Of a DNA stretch of 64,000 bases, positions 16,726 to 25,603 are shown in pieces (position 1 is the first letter of the stretch; each line of letters starts with the position of its first letter). The translations under genes and the position numbers were made by a program. Origin of the DNA: an uncultured Candidatus Saccharibacteria bacterium (GTDB lineage Bacteria > Patescibacteriota > Saccharimonadia > Saccharimonadales > Saccharimonadaceae); the NCBI GenBank assembly GCA_937936045.1, contig CALGXC010000004.1, forward strand, positions 310,001-374,000, in the 5' to 3' direction. The notes beneath the pieces are model-generated. The model ran no database searches. It saw only the letters and a list, made by a program, of their open reading frames with translations, and had not been told where the DNA came from.

Positions 16726-19539
16726 TTAAAGTATCTTTTTCAGATATTTGCCAGTGAACGAATTTGACACTTTGGCGATATCTTCAGGCGTACCGCAAGC
16801 CACAACGGTACCGCCGCCAATTCCACCCTCTGGACCCATATCAATTATCCAGTCAGCTGACTTTATGACGTCCAAATTATGCTCAATGATAATCATACTA
16901 TTACCGCCCTCAACTAATTGCTGTAAAATCCCCAGCAGTCGCTTTACGTCAGCAGAATGAAGCCCGGTGGTCGGCTCGTCCAGAATGTACATAGTTTTTC
17001 CAGTAGAACGCTTGGAGAGCTCCGTTGCCAATTTAATTCGCTGCGCCTCACCGCCTGAAAAAGTAGTTGCTGGCTGACCAAGTTTAATATAGCCAAGCCC
17101 AGCCTCAACCAATGTCTGAAGTTTACGCGCAATATTCGGCACACTGTCAAAAAACTCCGCCGCTTGATCGATTGTCATATCCAGAACATCAGCAATCGTC
17201 TTGTCTTTATACTTAATTTCCAGCGCCTCTCGATTATAACGCTTACCGTGACACTCGTCACATTGAACGTAAACGTCCGGCAAAAAGTGCATTTCAATCT
17301 TTATCACACCATCACCCTGACAGTTTTCACAGCGACCGCCCTTAACATTAAAACTAAATCGTCCAGATTTATAGCCTCGGACATTAGCCTCGGGTGTGCT
17401 AGCAAAAAGTTCGCGAATCGGCGTAAAAATCCCAGTATATGTTGCTGGATTAGAGCGCGGCGTTCGACCAATTGGCGACTGGTCTATGACAATCGCCTTA
17501 TCAAGCAAATTCACACCTTCTATGGCATCGTGCAATCCTGGCGCCGTCGTTGCGCGATTCAGCTCTGCCGCTAGTTCCCGCGCCACAATATCATTCACAA
17601 GCGTCGACTTTCCGCTACCAGAAACACCAGACACTACGGTCATCAAACCCAAAGGAAACTCCACATCAATGTTCTTAAGATTATTTTCGCGAGCGCCACG
17701 AACAATCAATTTCCTGTCTTTCACGACTTTACGGCGTTTTTTCGGAACGGCAATTTTTTCCACCCCAGATAAATAGCGACCCGTTATACTATTCTTATTT
17801 TTCGCAACAATTTCAGGCGTCCCCATTGCCACTACTTGACCGCCATTCACACCAGCTCCCGGCCCCATATCAACCAGAAAATCACTCTGGCGAATCGTGT
17901 CCTCGTCATGCTCAACCACCAGCACAGAATTTCCCAAATCTCGAAGACGTTTCAGCATATCAATCAGCTTATCATTGTCGCGTTGATGAAGCCCAATTGA
18001 TGGCTCGTCCAGAACGTAAAGCACGCCCTGAAGCCCAGCACCAATTTGCGTCGCCAAGCGAATTCGCTGCGCCTCGCCACCACTAAGCGTGTTAGCCGCT
18101 CGACTTAGCTCCAAATAATTCAGCCCAACATTGCTCATAAACGCCAAACGAGATTTAATTTCCTTCACAATCAAGCGAGCAATCGTCATTTCTTGCTCAG
18201 TCAATTGAAGCTTATTGTCAAACAAATCCAACGCGTCATCGACACTCAAATCGCACACGTCAACGATATTCAATTCATGAACCGTCACCGCCAAAACCAC
18301 AGGCTTAAGGCGCGCACCTTTACAGGCATAACAATCCCTCTCGCGCATAAATCGCTCAATGTCTCGTCGCATAAAATCGCTATCAGTTTCTTTCCAGCGT
18401 CGCTCCAGATTAGGAATAACGCCCTCATAAGTCGTATCATAATGCCGACCACCACCCAAATCAACGCGATATTTTTGGTCGCCAGTTCCGTATAATATTT
18501 TATGTTTAGCATCATCAGAAAGCTTGCCTACGGGAACTTTCAAGCTAAATCCGTGAGCTTCAGCAACAGACGCCAATCGCTTCATATTCCAAGCGTCAGA
18601 ATTCATTCGATTATAAGGTCGAATCGCGCCTTCGGAAATTGTCAAATTGTTATTAAAGACCAATTCTGGATCAACCTCCAGCCTCGACCCCAAACCCGTA
18701 CACACAGGACAAGCTCCTTGCGGCGCGTTAAAACTAAACAGTCGCGGCTCCAGCTCTGGAATATCGACATCAGGGTGATCAACACAAGCATATCTCTGCG
18801 AAAATGTCTTCACTTCGTCGCTATCCGCGTCCAAAACCTCGATGACCCCCTGTCCCAAATCTAGCGCCTGCTCAACGCTCTGACTTAGTCGAGATCGCAT
18901 TTCCGCCGCCAACGCCAACCTATCAACAACCAACTCGATGTTATGCTTGTAGCTTTTTTGTAACTCTGGAAATTCATCCAGCGCGTACACCACGCCGTCC
19001 ACGCGAACCCTGGCATAACCAAGTCGCTGATATTGCTCCGGAATATGCGCAAACTCACCTTTTTTATTCTTAACAATTGGCGCCAATAACAGAATTCGCT
19101 TATCAACAAATTGTCGTAAAATCTCGTCAATAATCACCTCAGTCGTGCGACGCGTAACTTCATTGTCACAAATCGGACAATGCGGCACGCCAATTCGCGC
19201 AAACAAAAGCCTCAGATAGTCATAAATTTCCGTCACCGTAGCCACGGTAGATCGCGGGTTGCGACTGGTCGACTTCTGGTCAATCGAAATCGCTGGGCTA
19301 AGCCCTTCAATCGAATCAACATCAGGCTTATCCATTGCACCCAAGAATTGGCGCGCATAAGAATTCAAACTCTCCATGTAGCGACGCTGACCTTCAGCGT
19401 AAATTGTGTCAAATGCCAGGCTGGATTTCCCAGAACCACTAAGCCCAGTAATCACCACCAGCTGATCTCGCGGAATCTCAATATCTACATTTTTCAGATT
19501 GTGCTCACGAGCACCTTTAACACGAATTACCTCTGTCAT
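16726..19539 (-). CDS. uvrA: Excinuclease ABC subunit A
   Basis: Damage-recognition ATPase of nucleotide excision repair; loads UvrB at lesions. The 937-residue protein has two ABC ATPase modules (Walker A GLSGSGKSSLAFD and GVSGSGKSTL; two LSGGEAQRI/FSGGEAQRI signatures) and zinc-binding CxxC pairs (CPIC, CYAC, CENC, CDEC). The length is typical. A TATAAT ends nine bases before the ATG, so the leader is a few bases at most. uvrC and uvrD are in the same window but not in one operon. Confidence 0.97.
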   Translation of the reverse strand: MTEVIRVKGAREHNLKNVDIEIPRDQLVVITGLSGSGKSSLAFDTIYAEGQRRYMESLNSYARQFLGAMDKPDVDSIEGLSPAISIDQKSTSRNPRSTVATVTEIYDYLRLLFARIGVPHCPICDNEVTRRTTEVIIDEILRQFVDKRILLLAPIVKNKKGEFAHIPEQYQRLGYARVRVDGVVYALDEFPELQKSYKHNIELVVDRLALAAEMRSRLSQSVEQALDLGQGVIEVLDADSDEVKTFSQRYACVDHPDVDIPELEPRLFSFNAPQGACPVCTGLGSRLEVDPELVFNNNLTISEGAIRPYNRMNSDAWNMKRLASVAEAHGFSLKVPVGKLSDDAKHKILYGTGDQKYRVDLGGGRHYDTTYEGVIPNLERRWKETDSDFMRRDIERFMRERDCYACKGARLKPVVLAVTVHELNIVDVCDLSVDDALDLFDNKLQLTEQEMTIARLIVKEIKSRLAFMSNVGLNYLELSRAANTLSGGEAQRIRLATQIGAGLQGVLYVLDEPSIGLHQRDNDKLIDMLKRLRDLGNSVLVVEHDEDTIRQSDFLVDMGPGAGVNGGQVVAMGTPEIVAKNKNSITGRYLSGVEKIAVPKKRRKVVKDRKLIVRGARENNLKNIDVEFPLGLMTVVSGVSGSGKSTLVNDIVARELAAELNRATTAPGLHDAIEGVNLLDKAIVIDQSPIGRTPRSNPATYTGIFTPIRELFASTPEANVRGYKSGRFSFNVKGGRCENCQGDGVIKIEMHFLPDVYVQCDECHGKRYNREALEIKYKDKTIADVLDMTIDQAAEFFDSVPNIARKLQTLVEAGLGYIKLGQPATTFSGGEAQRIKLATELSKRSTGKTMYILDEPTTGLHSADVKRLLGILQQLVEGGNSMIIIEHNLDVIKSADWIIDMGPEGGIGGGTVVACGTPEDIAKVSNSFTGKYLKKIL

Positions 19540-19624
19540 AACCGCTATATTATACAGGTTTTTGACAATTTTTTCCAGTCCAAATATCGACGCAAATCAG
19601 AGTTAAAACACATTACGCTTATGA

Positions 19625-19653
19625 TTGCAAGTCAATATCTTATTTGCTACAGT
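19625..19653 (+). promoter_or_regulatory. Promoter of the 128-residue membrane protein (leaderless)
   Basis: TTGCAA, a 17-bp spacer and TACAGT, with seven bases before the ATG at 19661. Confidence 0.5.
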
Positions 19654-19660
19654 TAGATCT

Positions 19661-20047
19661 ATGAGAAAGCTGGGCGTTTACTTAATTATGATCATCGGAG
19701 CGATACTACTCGCGCCTTTTGTAATTGACCAGCTATTTTTCTTCTTTTTCTTAGGAAAAATCCCATTCACGAACATCAGCCTGCCCGCAATTTTAATGGT
19801 TATTTTCTGGGCAATTATCGTACCGTTGGCAATCATCCTCAGAGAATCACTTTCTGTCCTGTTTTGGAAGTTCATTGACATTGCCAGCGAAATCGCACAA
19901 CGACGAATCAACAGAAAAATCCGCTATTTTACACCAAACCAAAAAAGCGAGCTTATTTTATTATCAATTTATCTACTTTCCAGTACGAAAAAGAGCAAGC
20001 CTGATCATGAAGTCGAAGCACAAAAGCTCGCTCCATCTATGAGTTAA
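19661..20047 (+). CDS. Small membrane protein of unknown function
   Basis: A 128-residue protein with two hydrophobic helices (about residues 5-35, including a run of phenylalanines, and 43-65) and a basic, hydrophilic tail. I recognise no family. The ATG at 19661 is preferred because a good promoter ends 7 nt before it. It converges on the surface-protein gene, with two bases between the stops. Confidence 0.55.
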   Translation: MRKLGVYLIMIIGAILLAPFVIDQLFFFFFLGKIPFTNISLPAILMVIFWAIIVPLAIILRESLSVLFWKFIDIASEIAQRRINRKIRYFTPNQKSELILLSIYLLSSTKKSKPDHEVEAQKLAPSMS

Positions 20048-20049
20048 TT

Positions 20050-21294
20050 TTACGGTCGTTTTCTTAGCGCTAATCCGCCAGCTACAACGGCGATAACAGC
20101 TAATCCACTAACTAGCCAAATAGAGTTTCCTGTTTCAGCAAGGTTTGATGATTTTTCTGGTTTCTTATTGGAAGTGGATGATGATGCCGCAGTAGTTGAA
20201 GCACCCGAGGATGAAGATCCTGCGGATGGGGTGACAGCTCCGCTCGTACCTGAGCCGGTACCGCCAGGAGTTACGGGTGGGGGCGTTGGTAGAGTTGCTA
20301 GGCGAGTAGTAGCATCAGGAAGATCACCCGATAGTGTAAATATCCTGGAACCATCAGCCGACATGTCGGCAATACCCATAAAACCCTCATCTCCCCATTT
20401 CTGCCAAGTTTTACCTCCATCCGAAGATACCATCATTGGAGATTTTGAATCGCTAGGACTAGCAGGAATAAACGTAACAAACATTCTTTTTCCGTCATTG
20501 CTAATACCCTTTGCGTAAATGTTATTATTAGAGGATCGAGGTGGTACTTCAGGTGTAGGATTCCAATTAACGCCTCCATCTAAAGAGACATTTTCACCGT
20601 CAAAAGCGCTTTGTCCATCATAACTAAAGACAGCCCGTCTACTTCGATCGGTATTAATAGTTGACCAAGTCAAACCATAGTCGCTAGATCTCCTTATTGA
20701 ATTATCGTTATTTATACGTATCATCTTCCCATCGTTCAATACATAATCTGGACATTCACTACCCTTTTGAAGCCAAGTAGCTCCATTGTCCATTGAGACG
20801 TACAACACTTTAACTTGTAGATACCGACCGCATGCAGTCAAAATTGAGCCATCTGGACTTATCCTAGGAAGTGTATTTACAATACCCGCAAAAGACGGCG
20901 TCTTAGTCCAAGAAGATCCACTATTAGTTGATAAATATAGAAAATCCTGATTAAACCACGAAACCACAAGCTTAGTACCGCTTCTATCCATAGCCATTGC
21001 GGACGCACTTACGGGAGATGAATACACGCTCCAAGTAGCGCCATTATCCACAGAAGTTAGCAATTTTTCGCCGCCAGCAACATGTTGATTCACAAAAAGC
21101 CTTAGTCCATCAGGGCTAATTCGCGGACTATGTACATTACCTCCAGGTATTCCGACTATATCCTTCCACGTATATTTAGGAGACTCCTCTGCCCTAACCA
21201 AAGGCGACAGGATCGCCGACACTGATAGCGCAAATGTGAATATTAAGGATAATATCCCCCTATGCATTATGTATTTTTTACTCTTAGTTAACAT
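20050..21294 (-). CDS. Surface BNR-repeat protein with LAETG tail
   Basis: A 414-residue predicted surface protein: signal peptide (cleavage near VRAEES, about residue 35), then repeated SxDxGxTW Asp-box motifs (SVDNGATW, STNSGSSW, SMDNGATW, SSDYGLTW, SSDGGKTW) typical of beta-propellers such as sialidases, then a Gly/Ser/Thr-rich stalk, LAETG, a hydrophobic helix and RKRP. The tail is a sortase-type anchor with Ala at position 2 of LPxTG. No sortase gene is in view. The propeller lacks visible sialidase catalytic residues, so it is more likely an adhesin or scaffold. GGAGGGG precedes the ATG. Confidence 0.8.
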   Translation of the reverse strand: MLTKSKKYIMHRGILSLIFTFALSVSAILSPLVRAEESPKYTWKDIVGIPGGNVHSPRISPDGLRLFVNQHVAGGEKLLTSVDNGATWSVYSSPVSASAMAMDRSGTKLVVSWFNQDFLYLSTNSGSSWTKTPSFAGIVNTLPRISPDGSILTACGRYLQVKVLYVSMDNGATWLQKGSECPDYVLNDGKMIRINNDNSIRRSSDYGLTWSTINTDRSRRAVFSYDGQSAFDGENVSLDGGVNWNPTPEVPPRSSNNNIYAKGISNDGKRMFVTFIPASPSDSKSPMMVSSDGGKTWQKWGDEGFMGIADMSADGSRIFTLSGDLPDATTRLATLPTPPPVTPGGTGSGTSGAVTPSAGSSSSGASTTAASSSTSNKKPEKSSNLAETGNSIWLVSGLAVIAVVAGGLALRKRP

Positions 21295-21358
21295 TGCCCC
21301 TCCAATTTGCTTTTTTTAGCATACACAATTATTACCACAACTTTAGCATAACCATATT

Positions 21359-22777
21359 TTAGGCGTCAACAGAAGGTAAGACTGATTCCAACCATAACTG
21401 CAATTCTTGCAAAATAAACTGCTGTTCATCGGTCGCATTAGGCGCCAATCGCTGCAGAGATTTCATAAATTGCGGCATTTGCGCCTGTAAACGCCCAGTT
21501 CGCCATTCTTCCCATTGTCGCAGTTCATCTTCACTAAGCAAATTAGGGAAACTTCGCGCTTTATAATGCAACAATAGTGGCGACAATCGCTCATCCTGAA
21601 AATCCGGATGAAAATCAGCCAACTCGCGCTCGCCAGCATTACGTACGGCTTCAACACGAACTCGATCACTATTGTCCAAAAATCCATCGTATAATTGCGC
21701 TTCCGGGTCGGTCATTTTCTTAAACTCTGGCTTATTTTCAAATACACTACGCAGCCTTTCAACAAAATCTGGATGAGAAAGTAAAATGTCTTGATGTTTT
21801 TGTACAGTTTCCGCATCCAGAGAAATCTTCTTCCAGCCATCACCCTGAGTCAACACACCAAGTGGCGAAACTGCCGGGCAGCGATTATATTGCAATTCCT
21901 TAACTGGTAATTTAACGAAATCTTCAACTTGCCTTTCTTCCCATGTTGCAAATATCTTCGCCGACAATTCCTCAACGCTCAGATCAACAAACGGCGTCGG
22001 ATCATAACGCAAATCATAAACAATCACGCCACCATTTCGGCTCGTGGTTAGCGGAAAAGCCACGGTCGTTTTGGCGAATTCTTTATCATAACGACCACTC
22101 GCATAAACAAAAGGTTTTTTATCATCGACATTCACCAGTTTCTGTACCAATTTCTTATCGCGCATTTTCAGCAAATAGTCGTACATTTGCGGCTGATTCT
22201 GCTTAATCAATTTAGTCACAGCAATCAACGCAGTCACGTCTGCCAGCGCATCATGCGCGTTTTCGTGTTCTATTCCGTTAGCTTTCGTGATGAGCTCCAG
22301 GCGGTTGCTCGGCTCACCTTTATCGTCAATTGGCCACTCAATTCCCTCAGGTCGAAGCGCTCTGGTTAAGCGCACCACATCCAATAAATCCCACCTGGAT
22401 CGACCGTCTTTCCAAGTCCACTCATATGGATCGTAAAAATTCCGCCAAAACAAATGACGAATAAACTCGTCGTCAAAACGGATATTATTGAATCCAACAG
22501 CAATCGTATCAGGCGTAAATATTTCCTCGCTTAACATACGCGCAAATTGAGCCTCAGTATAGCCTTCTTCGACAGTTTTTTGCGGCGTTATGCCCGTCAC
22601 CATCAACGCATCAGGACTCGGCAGCGTATCGTCATTTAGTGTCACGAGAATATTGTATGGTTCACCAATCGGCTGCAAATCCATATCGGTTCGCTGACCA
22701 GCAAATTGCATAATTCGATCTTGTCGAGGATTAAGACCGCTAGTTTCAAGATCGTAGAAGAAAAATGTTTGTGCCAT
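21359..22777 (-). CDS. sbcB: Exodeoxyribonuclease I
   Basis: A 3'-5' single-strand DNA exonuclease acting in repair and recombination. The 472-residue protein starts with the DEDD exonuclease core: FYDLETSGL (motif I Asp-Glu), GFNNIRFDDEF (motif II), and HDALADVTALI (motif III), followed by the SH3-like and helical ExoI C-terminal domains. The length matches the family. The ATG is six bases after TGGTATAAT, giving a leaderless message. No partner genes are adjacent. Confidence 0.93.
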   Translation of the reverse strand: MAQTFFFYDLETSGLNPRQDRIMQFAGQRTDMDLQPIGEPYNILVTLNDDTLPSPDALMVTGITPQKTVEEGYTEAQFARMLSEEIFTPDTIAVGFNNIRFDDEFIRHLFWRNFYDPYEWTWKDGRSRWDLLDVVRLTRALRPEGIEWPIDDKGEPSNRLELITKANGIEHENAHDALADVTALIAVTKLIKQNQPQMYDYLLKMRDKKLVQKLVNVDDKKPFVYASGRYDKEFAKTTVAFPLTTSRNGGVIVYDLRYDPTPFVDLSVEELSAKIFATWEERQVEDFVKLPVKELQYNRCPAVSPLGVLTQGDGWKKISLDAETVQKHQDILLSHPDFVERLRSVFENKPEFKKMTDPEAQLYDGFLDNSDRVRVEAVRNAGERELADFHPDFQDERLSPLLLHYKARSFPNLLSEDELRQWEEWRTGRLQAQMPQFMKSLQRLAPNATDEQQFILQELQLWLESVLPSVDA

Positions 22778-22783
22778 ATTTAT

Positions 22784-22792
22784 ATTATACCA
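22784..22792 (-). promoter_or_regulatory. Extended -10 promoter of sbcB (leaderless)
   Basis: TGGTATAAT on the minus strand, six bases before the ATG at 22777. Confidence 0.65.
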
Positions 22793-22823
22793 TCAAGCTC
22801 ACGCTAATTTGCACCAACAGAAT

Positions 22824-24146
22824 CTATTGCTCAACCAATGTAAACGGCATAGATTCGCCAATCTGGATCAAACTCTCGCCAGCCGCTCCTTGACGCAACA
22901 ATTCGTGAGTAATTCCCATTTTTCGCATAATATCTCGTAAGCGATTAACAGACTCAAACTGATCAAAGTTAGTCCGACGAGCAAATTTTTCAATCTTAGC
23001 GCCCGTAACAATAAACTCAATTTTCTCAGCCTCATCGCCAGTCTCATTAGATTCAGCATCAGAAACTCGCCTTACGGACCAAGCATCAGAAACAACCTGA
23101 TCGTCCAACGAAATTGTTGGCAAATCTTCCTCTTTTTCATCAACAATTTCAGCTTCACGTTCTCGATATTTAGTAACTTCATCACGCAACATTCGTAAAA
23201 GCTCAGTCACTCCGTCGTGCGTCTGGGAAGAAATCGCCACGACCGGCGCGCCATTGGCTACTTTTTGAAGGGCAGTCGACTGCATAGCAATAATCTCATC
23301 ATCCAAACCTTCGCATTTGGTCAGTGCTATTATCTCTGGACGCTCCGCCAATGATTCAGAATATTTTTCCAGCTCGCGACGAATTGCCTGATATTTCTCT
23401 GCCGGATCATCACTATACACATCAATCATATGGAGCAGCACAGCCGTTCGCTCGACATGACGCAAAAACTGATCGCCCAAGCCTCTACCTTCTGATGCAC
23501 CCTCGATCAACCCCGGAATATCAGCAATCAAAATCGACCCATCGTCAATATCGGCAACCCCCAAATTCGGCGTCAAAGTCGTAAATTCGTAATTGGCAAT
23601 CTCTGGACGCGCATTAGAAACCACACTTAGGAACGTAGACTTACCAGCGTTCGGAAAACCAACCAAACCCACGTCAGCCAATAATTTCAATTCCAACTCT
23701 GCCTCAAATTCCTCGCCAGCCTCGCCAAGTTCAGCAATTTTAGGTGTTTGACGCGTACTAGACGTAAAGTGTGCATTTCCAAATCCGCCATCTCCACCGC
23801 GAGCTACCACAGCCTGCTGTTGATCTTCGGTCAAATCTGCAATCACCATACCATCGCGCTTCACCAGAGTACCCATTGGCACCTTAACAATTAGCGGCGC
23901 ACCACTTTTTCCTCGCTTATTACGCTTGCCACCATCACCACCCTTTTCAGCTTTAAGCTCCGGCTTATATCTGAAATTCAAAAGCGTGTTAAGATCTTTT
24001 GTCGCCAAAAAAACAATATCACCACCACGACCGCCATCGCCGCCATCAGGACCACCCTTATCGACGTATTTCTCATGACGAAAACTGACTACACCATTAC
24101 CGCCTCTACCGGCGCGCACTAAAACTTTTGCAATATCTACAAACAT
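22824..24146 (-). CDS. obgE: Obg/CgtA GTPase
   Basis: A GTPase of large ribosomal subunit assembly and stress control. The 440-residue protein has the glycine-rich Obg fold (about residues 1-158), then the G domain with G1 GFPNAGKST, switch I TTLTPN, G3 DIPGLIEGA and TKCE as the G4 equivalent, followed by a C-terminal OCT-type domain after an acidic linker. The ATG lies six bases after TGGTATACT, which abuts the terminator of the upstream LysM-CHAP gene. Confidence 0.95.
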   Translation of the reverse strand: MFVDIAKVLVRAGRGGNGVVSFRHEKYVDKGGPDGGDGGRGGDIVFLATKDLNTLLNFRYKPELKAEKGGDGGKRNKRGKSGAPLIVKVPMGTLVKRDGMVIADLTEDQQQAVVARGGDGGFGNAHFTSSTRQTPKIAELGEAGEEFEAELELKLLADVGLVGFPNAGKSTFLSVVSNARPEIANYEFTTLTPNLGVADIDDGSILIADIPGLIEGASEGRGLGDQFLRHVERTAVLLHMIDVYSDDPAEKYQAIRRELEKYSESLAERPEIIALTKCEGLDDEIIAMQSTALQKVANGAPVVAISSQTHDGVTELLRMLRDEVTKYREREAEIVDEKEEDLPTISLDDQVVSDAWSVRRVSDAESNETGDEAEKIEFIVTGAKIEKFARRTNFDQFESVNRLRDIMRKMGITHELLRQGAAGESLIQIGESMPFTLVEQ

Positions 24147-24152
24147 ATCTTT

Positions 24153-24161
24153 AGTATACCA
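24153..24161 (-). promoter_or_regulatory. Extended -10 promoter of obgE (leaderless)
   Basis: TGGTATACT on the minus strand, six bases before the ATG at 24146; its upstream edge is the T-run of the preceding terminator. Confidence 0.6.
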
Positions 24162-24189
24162 AAAAGCACCCCATCAGTCGACGGGGTGT
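24161..24189 (-). terminator. Intrinsic terminator of the LysM-CHAP gene
   Basis: On the minus strand a stem with CACCCC/GGGGTG at its base is followed by CTTTTT. It ends directly at the obgE promoter. Confidence 0.8.
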
Positions 24190-24211
24190 TACTCTGGTGT
24201 CATTTTAAATT

Positions 24212-25414
24212 TTAGTGAATGAAGTTATAGCGACCAGCCTCAGCAAGCGGCACGATGCGAGAAGAGATAATATTATAACCCGCATAATTCATATCTGAAA
24301 CATAGATATTCTGACCATCTACTCGTTCCACGATACCGACGTGTCCATAGCCATAGCCACCCCAAACATTCTGTATAATAGCACCCGGCGCTGGAACATT
24401 GTTAACCACGAGCCCAGCAGCACGAGCACTAGCACTCCAAGCCTTAGCATGACCCCAGAAACTACCAATTGGACGGCCCAACTGCAAACGACGCTCGTAT
24501 GCATACCATGTGCAGTTACCTGCCGCATAGCGGTTGCCGACAGAAGCAGTCAACCAGCTTCGACTTGCGCTCGTAGTAGTAGACGATGCCGAAGAAGAAT
24601 ATCGGTTGCTATATGACCTACTTCGCGGAGCGACATAACCAGGTCGCTCATTTTCTGGAAGCTCACCTCCAGGCAACACAATTCTAGAGCCAGTAGACAA
24701 CTTCGCACCATCATCGATATCATTGTATAGAACAACACGCTCAGCGCTCGTCTTATACTTTTCTGCCAGAGATTGGGCAGTATCGCCGTCTTTAATAGTA
24801 TAAACAACACCGTCAACAAGAGGCACAACTAGAGTCTTATTCAGCTCTACAGCGTCCGAAGTTGTATTATTAGCCCAACGAAGCGTCTGAGATGAAATCT
24901 TAAACTTCTTAGCAATAGACTCCATCGTATCACCCTCTTTGGTCACGTAAGACGAAATACCACGCGCCGCCGAAGTGTCTGGCTTAACAATGTCAGGTTT
25001 TGTTATAACTTCTGCATCATTCTGAGAAAGACTCTTCTTAATTGTTAGTGAAGTTTCAGACTCGCGTAAATCACCAGCCGAAGGCAATTCCGCCGTTTCC
25101 GCCAAGTTAGTTACAGCATTAGCTGCCGTTAATTCATCTACTGAAGCTGTTTTAGACTTAGCAGACTTAGATACCGATGAAACACCGGTAGTTTCAGATG
25201 ATGCCAAAGTTTTTGATCTTTCAGCGGATACATTACTACCGCTATTACCGTAGACCAAAAATGATATAGTCAATAAAAATATCCCACCGTAGATTGCAAA
25301 TGATTGCAGTTTACGTTTTTTACTCCGAAGAGATGTAAAATGGTTACGAATAATCGTTCTCCTTGCGTTGATGTTACCATCAGCACTTCTACCAAATTGT
25401 CTTTCTTCTCGCAA
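24212..25414 (-). CDS. LysM-CHAP cell-wall hydrolase
   Basis: A predicted secreted or membrane-anchored peptidoglycan hydrolase, 400 residues. It has a signal anchor at about residues 40-60, a Ser/Thr-rich linker, two LysM repeats (YVTKEGDTMESIAKKF and YTIKDGDTAQSLAEKY), another linker and a C-terminal CHAP amidase/endopeptidase domain with the catalytic Cys (GNCTWYAYE) and His (GYGHVGIVE). The only plausible start is a TTG with no good Shine-Dalgarno. It has an unusually long leader (about 130 nt) from a promoter at 25551-25579. It may remodel its own wall or attack the host's. Confidence 0.85.
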   Translation of the reverse strand: MREERQFGRSADGNINARRTIIRNHFTSLRSKKRKLQSFAIYGGIFLLTISFLVYGNSGSNVSAERSKTLASSETTGVSSVSKSAKSKTASVDELTAANAVTNLAETAELPSAGDLRESETSLTIKKSLSQNDAEVITKPDIVKPDTSAARGISSYVTKEGDTMESIAKKFKISSQTLRWANNTTSDAVELNKTLVVPLVDGVVYTIKDGDTAQSLAEKYKTSAERVVLYNDIDDGAKLSTGSRIVLPGGELPENERPGYVAPRSRSYSNRYSSSASSTTTSASRSWLTASVGNRYAAGNCTWYAYERRLQLGRPIGSFWGHAKAWSASARAAGLVVNNVPAPGAIIQNVWGGYGYGHVGIVERVDGQNIYVSDMNYAGYNIISSRIVPLAEAGRYNFIH

Positions 25415-25450
25415 TAGAACAGGATATGTTGTCGACCTAATTGATTATTA

Positions 25451-25501
25451 TTATTCTACATTAGTTTTGCTATATCCGTAGCGACAATTTTGGCAGGTCA
25501 T
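25451..25501 (-). CDS. Possible 16-residue upstream ORF in the LysM-CHAP leader
   Basis: An ATG at 25501 opens MTCQNCRYGYSKTNVE followed by TAA. The peptide contains a CxxC. It lies inside the predicted leader, after a TTTATC/GATAAA hairpin. There is an AGGGGTG about 13 nt upstream, which is far for a ribosome-binding site. Translation is not shown. Confidence 0.25.
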   Translation of the reverse strand: MTCQNCRYGYSKTNVE

Positions 25502-25550
25502 TTATCGTAATTCACCCCTGTTGATAAATTAGACAAATGATCTAACATCT

Positions 25551-25579
25551 ATTTTACACAACATTGACAATAAAGTCAA
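25551..25579 (-). promoter_or_regulatory. Promoter of the LysM-CHAP leader
   Basis: TTGACT at 25574-25579, a 17-bp spacer and TAAAAT at 25551-25556 on the minus strand. RNA should start near 25544, giving about 130 nt before the TTG start. Confidence 0.6.
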
Positions 25580-25603
25580 TAAATTTTATAAAATGCGTTT
25601 TTG

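Noticed and set aside
19180..19656. Long plus-strand reading frame opposite the 5' end of uvrA
   Set aside because: It is the antisense of a strongly conserved gene, with no ribosome-binding site and basic low-complexity translation.
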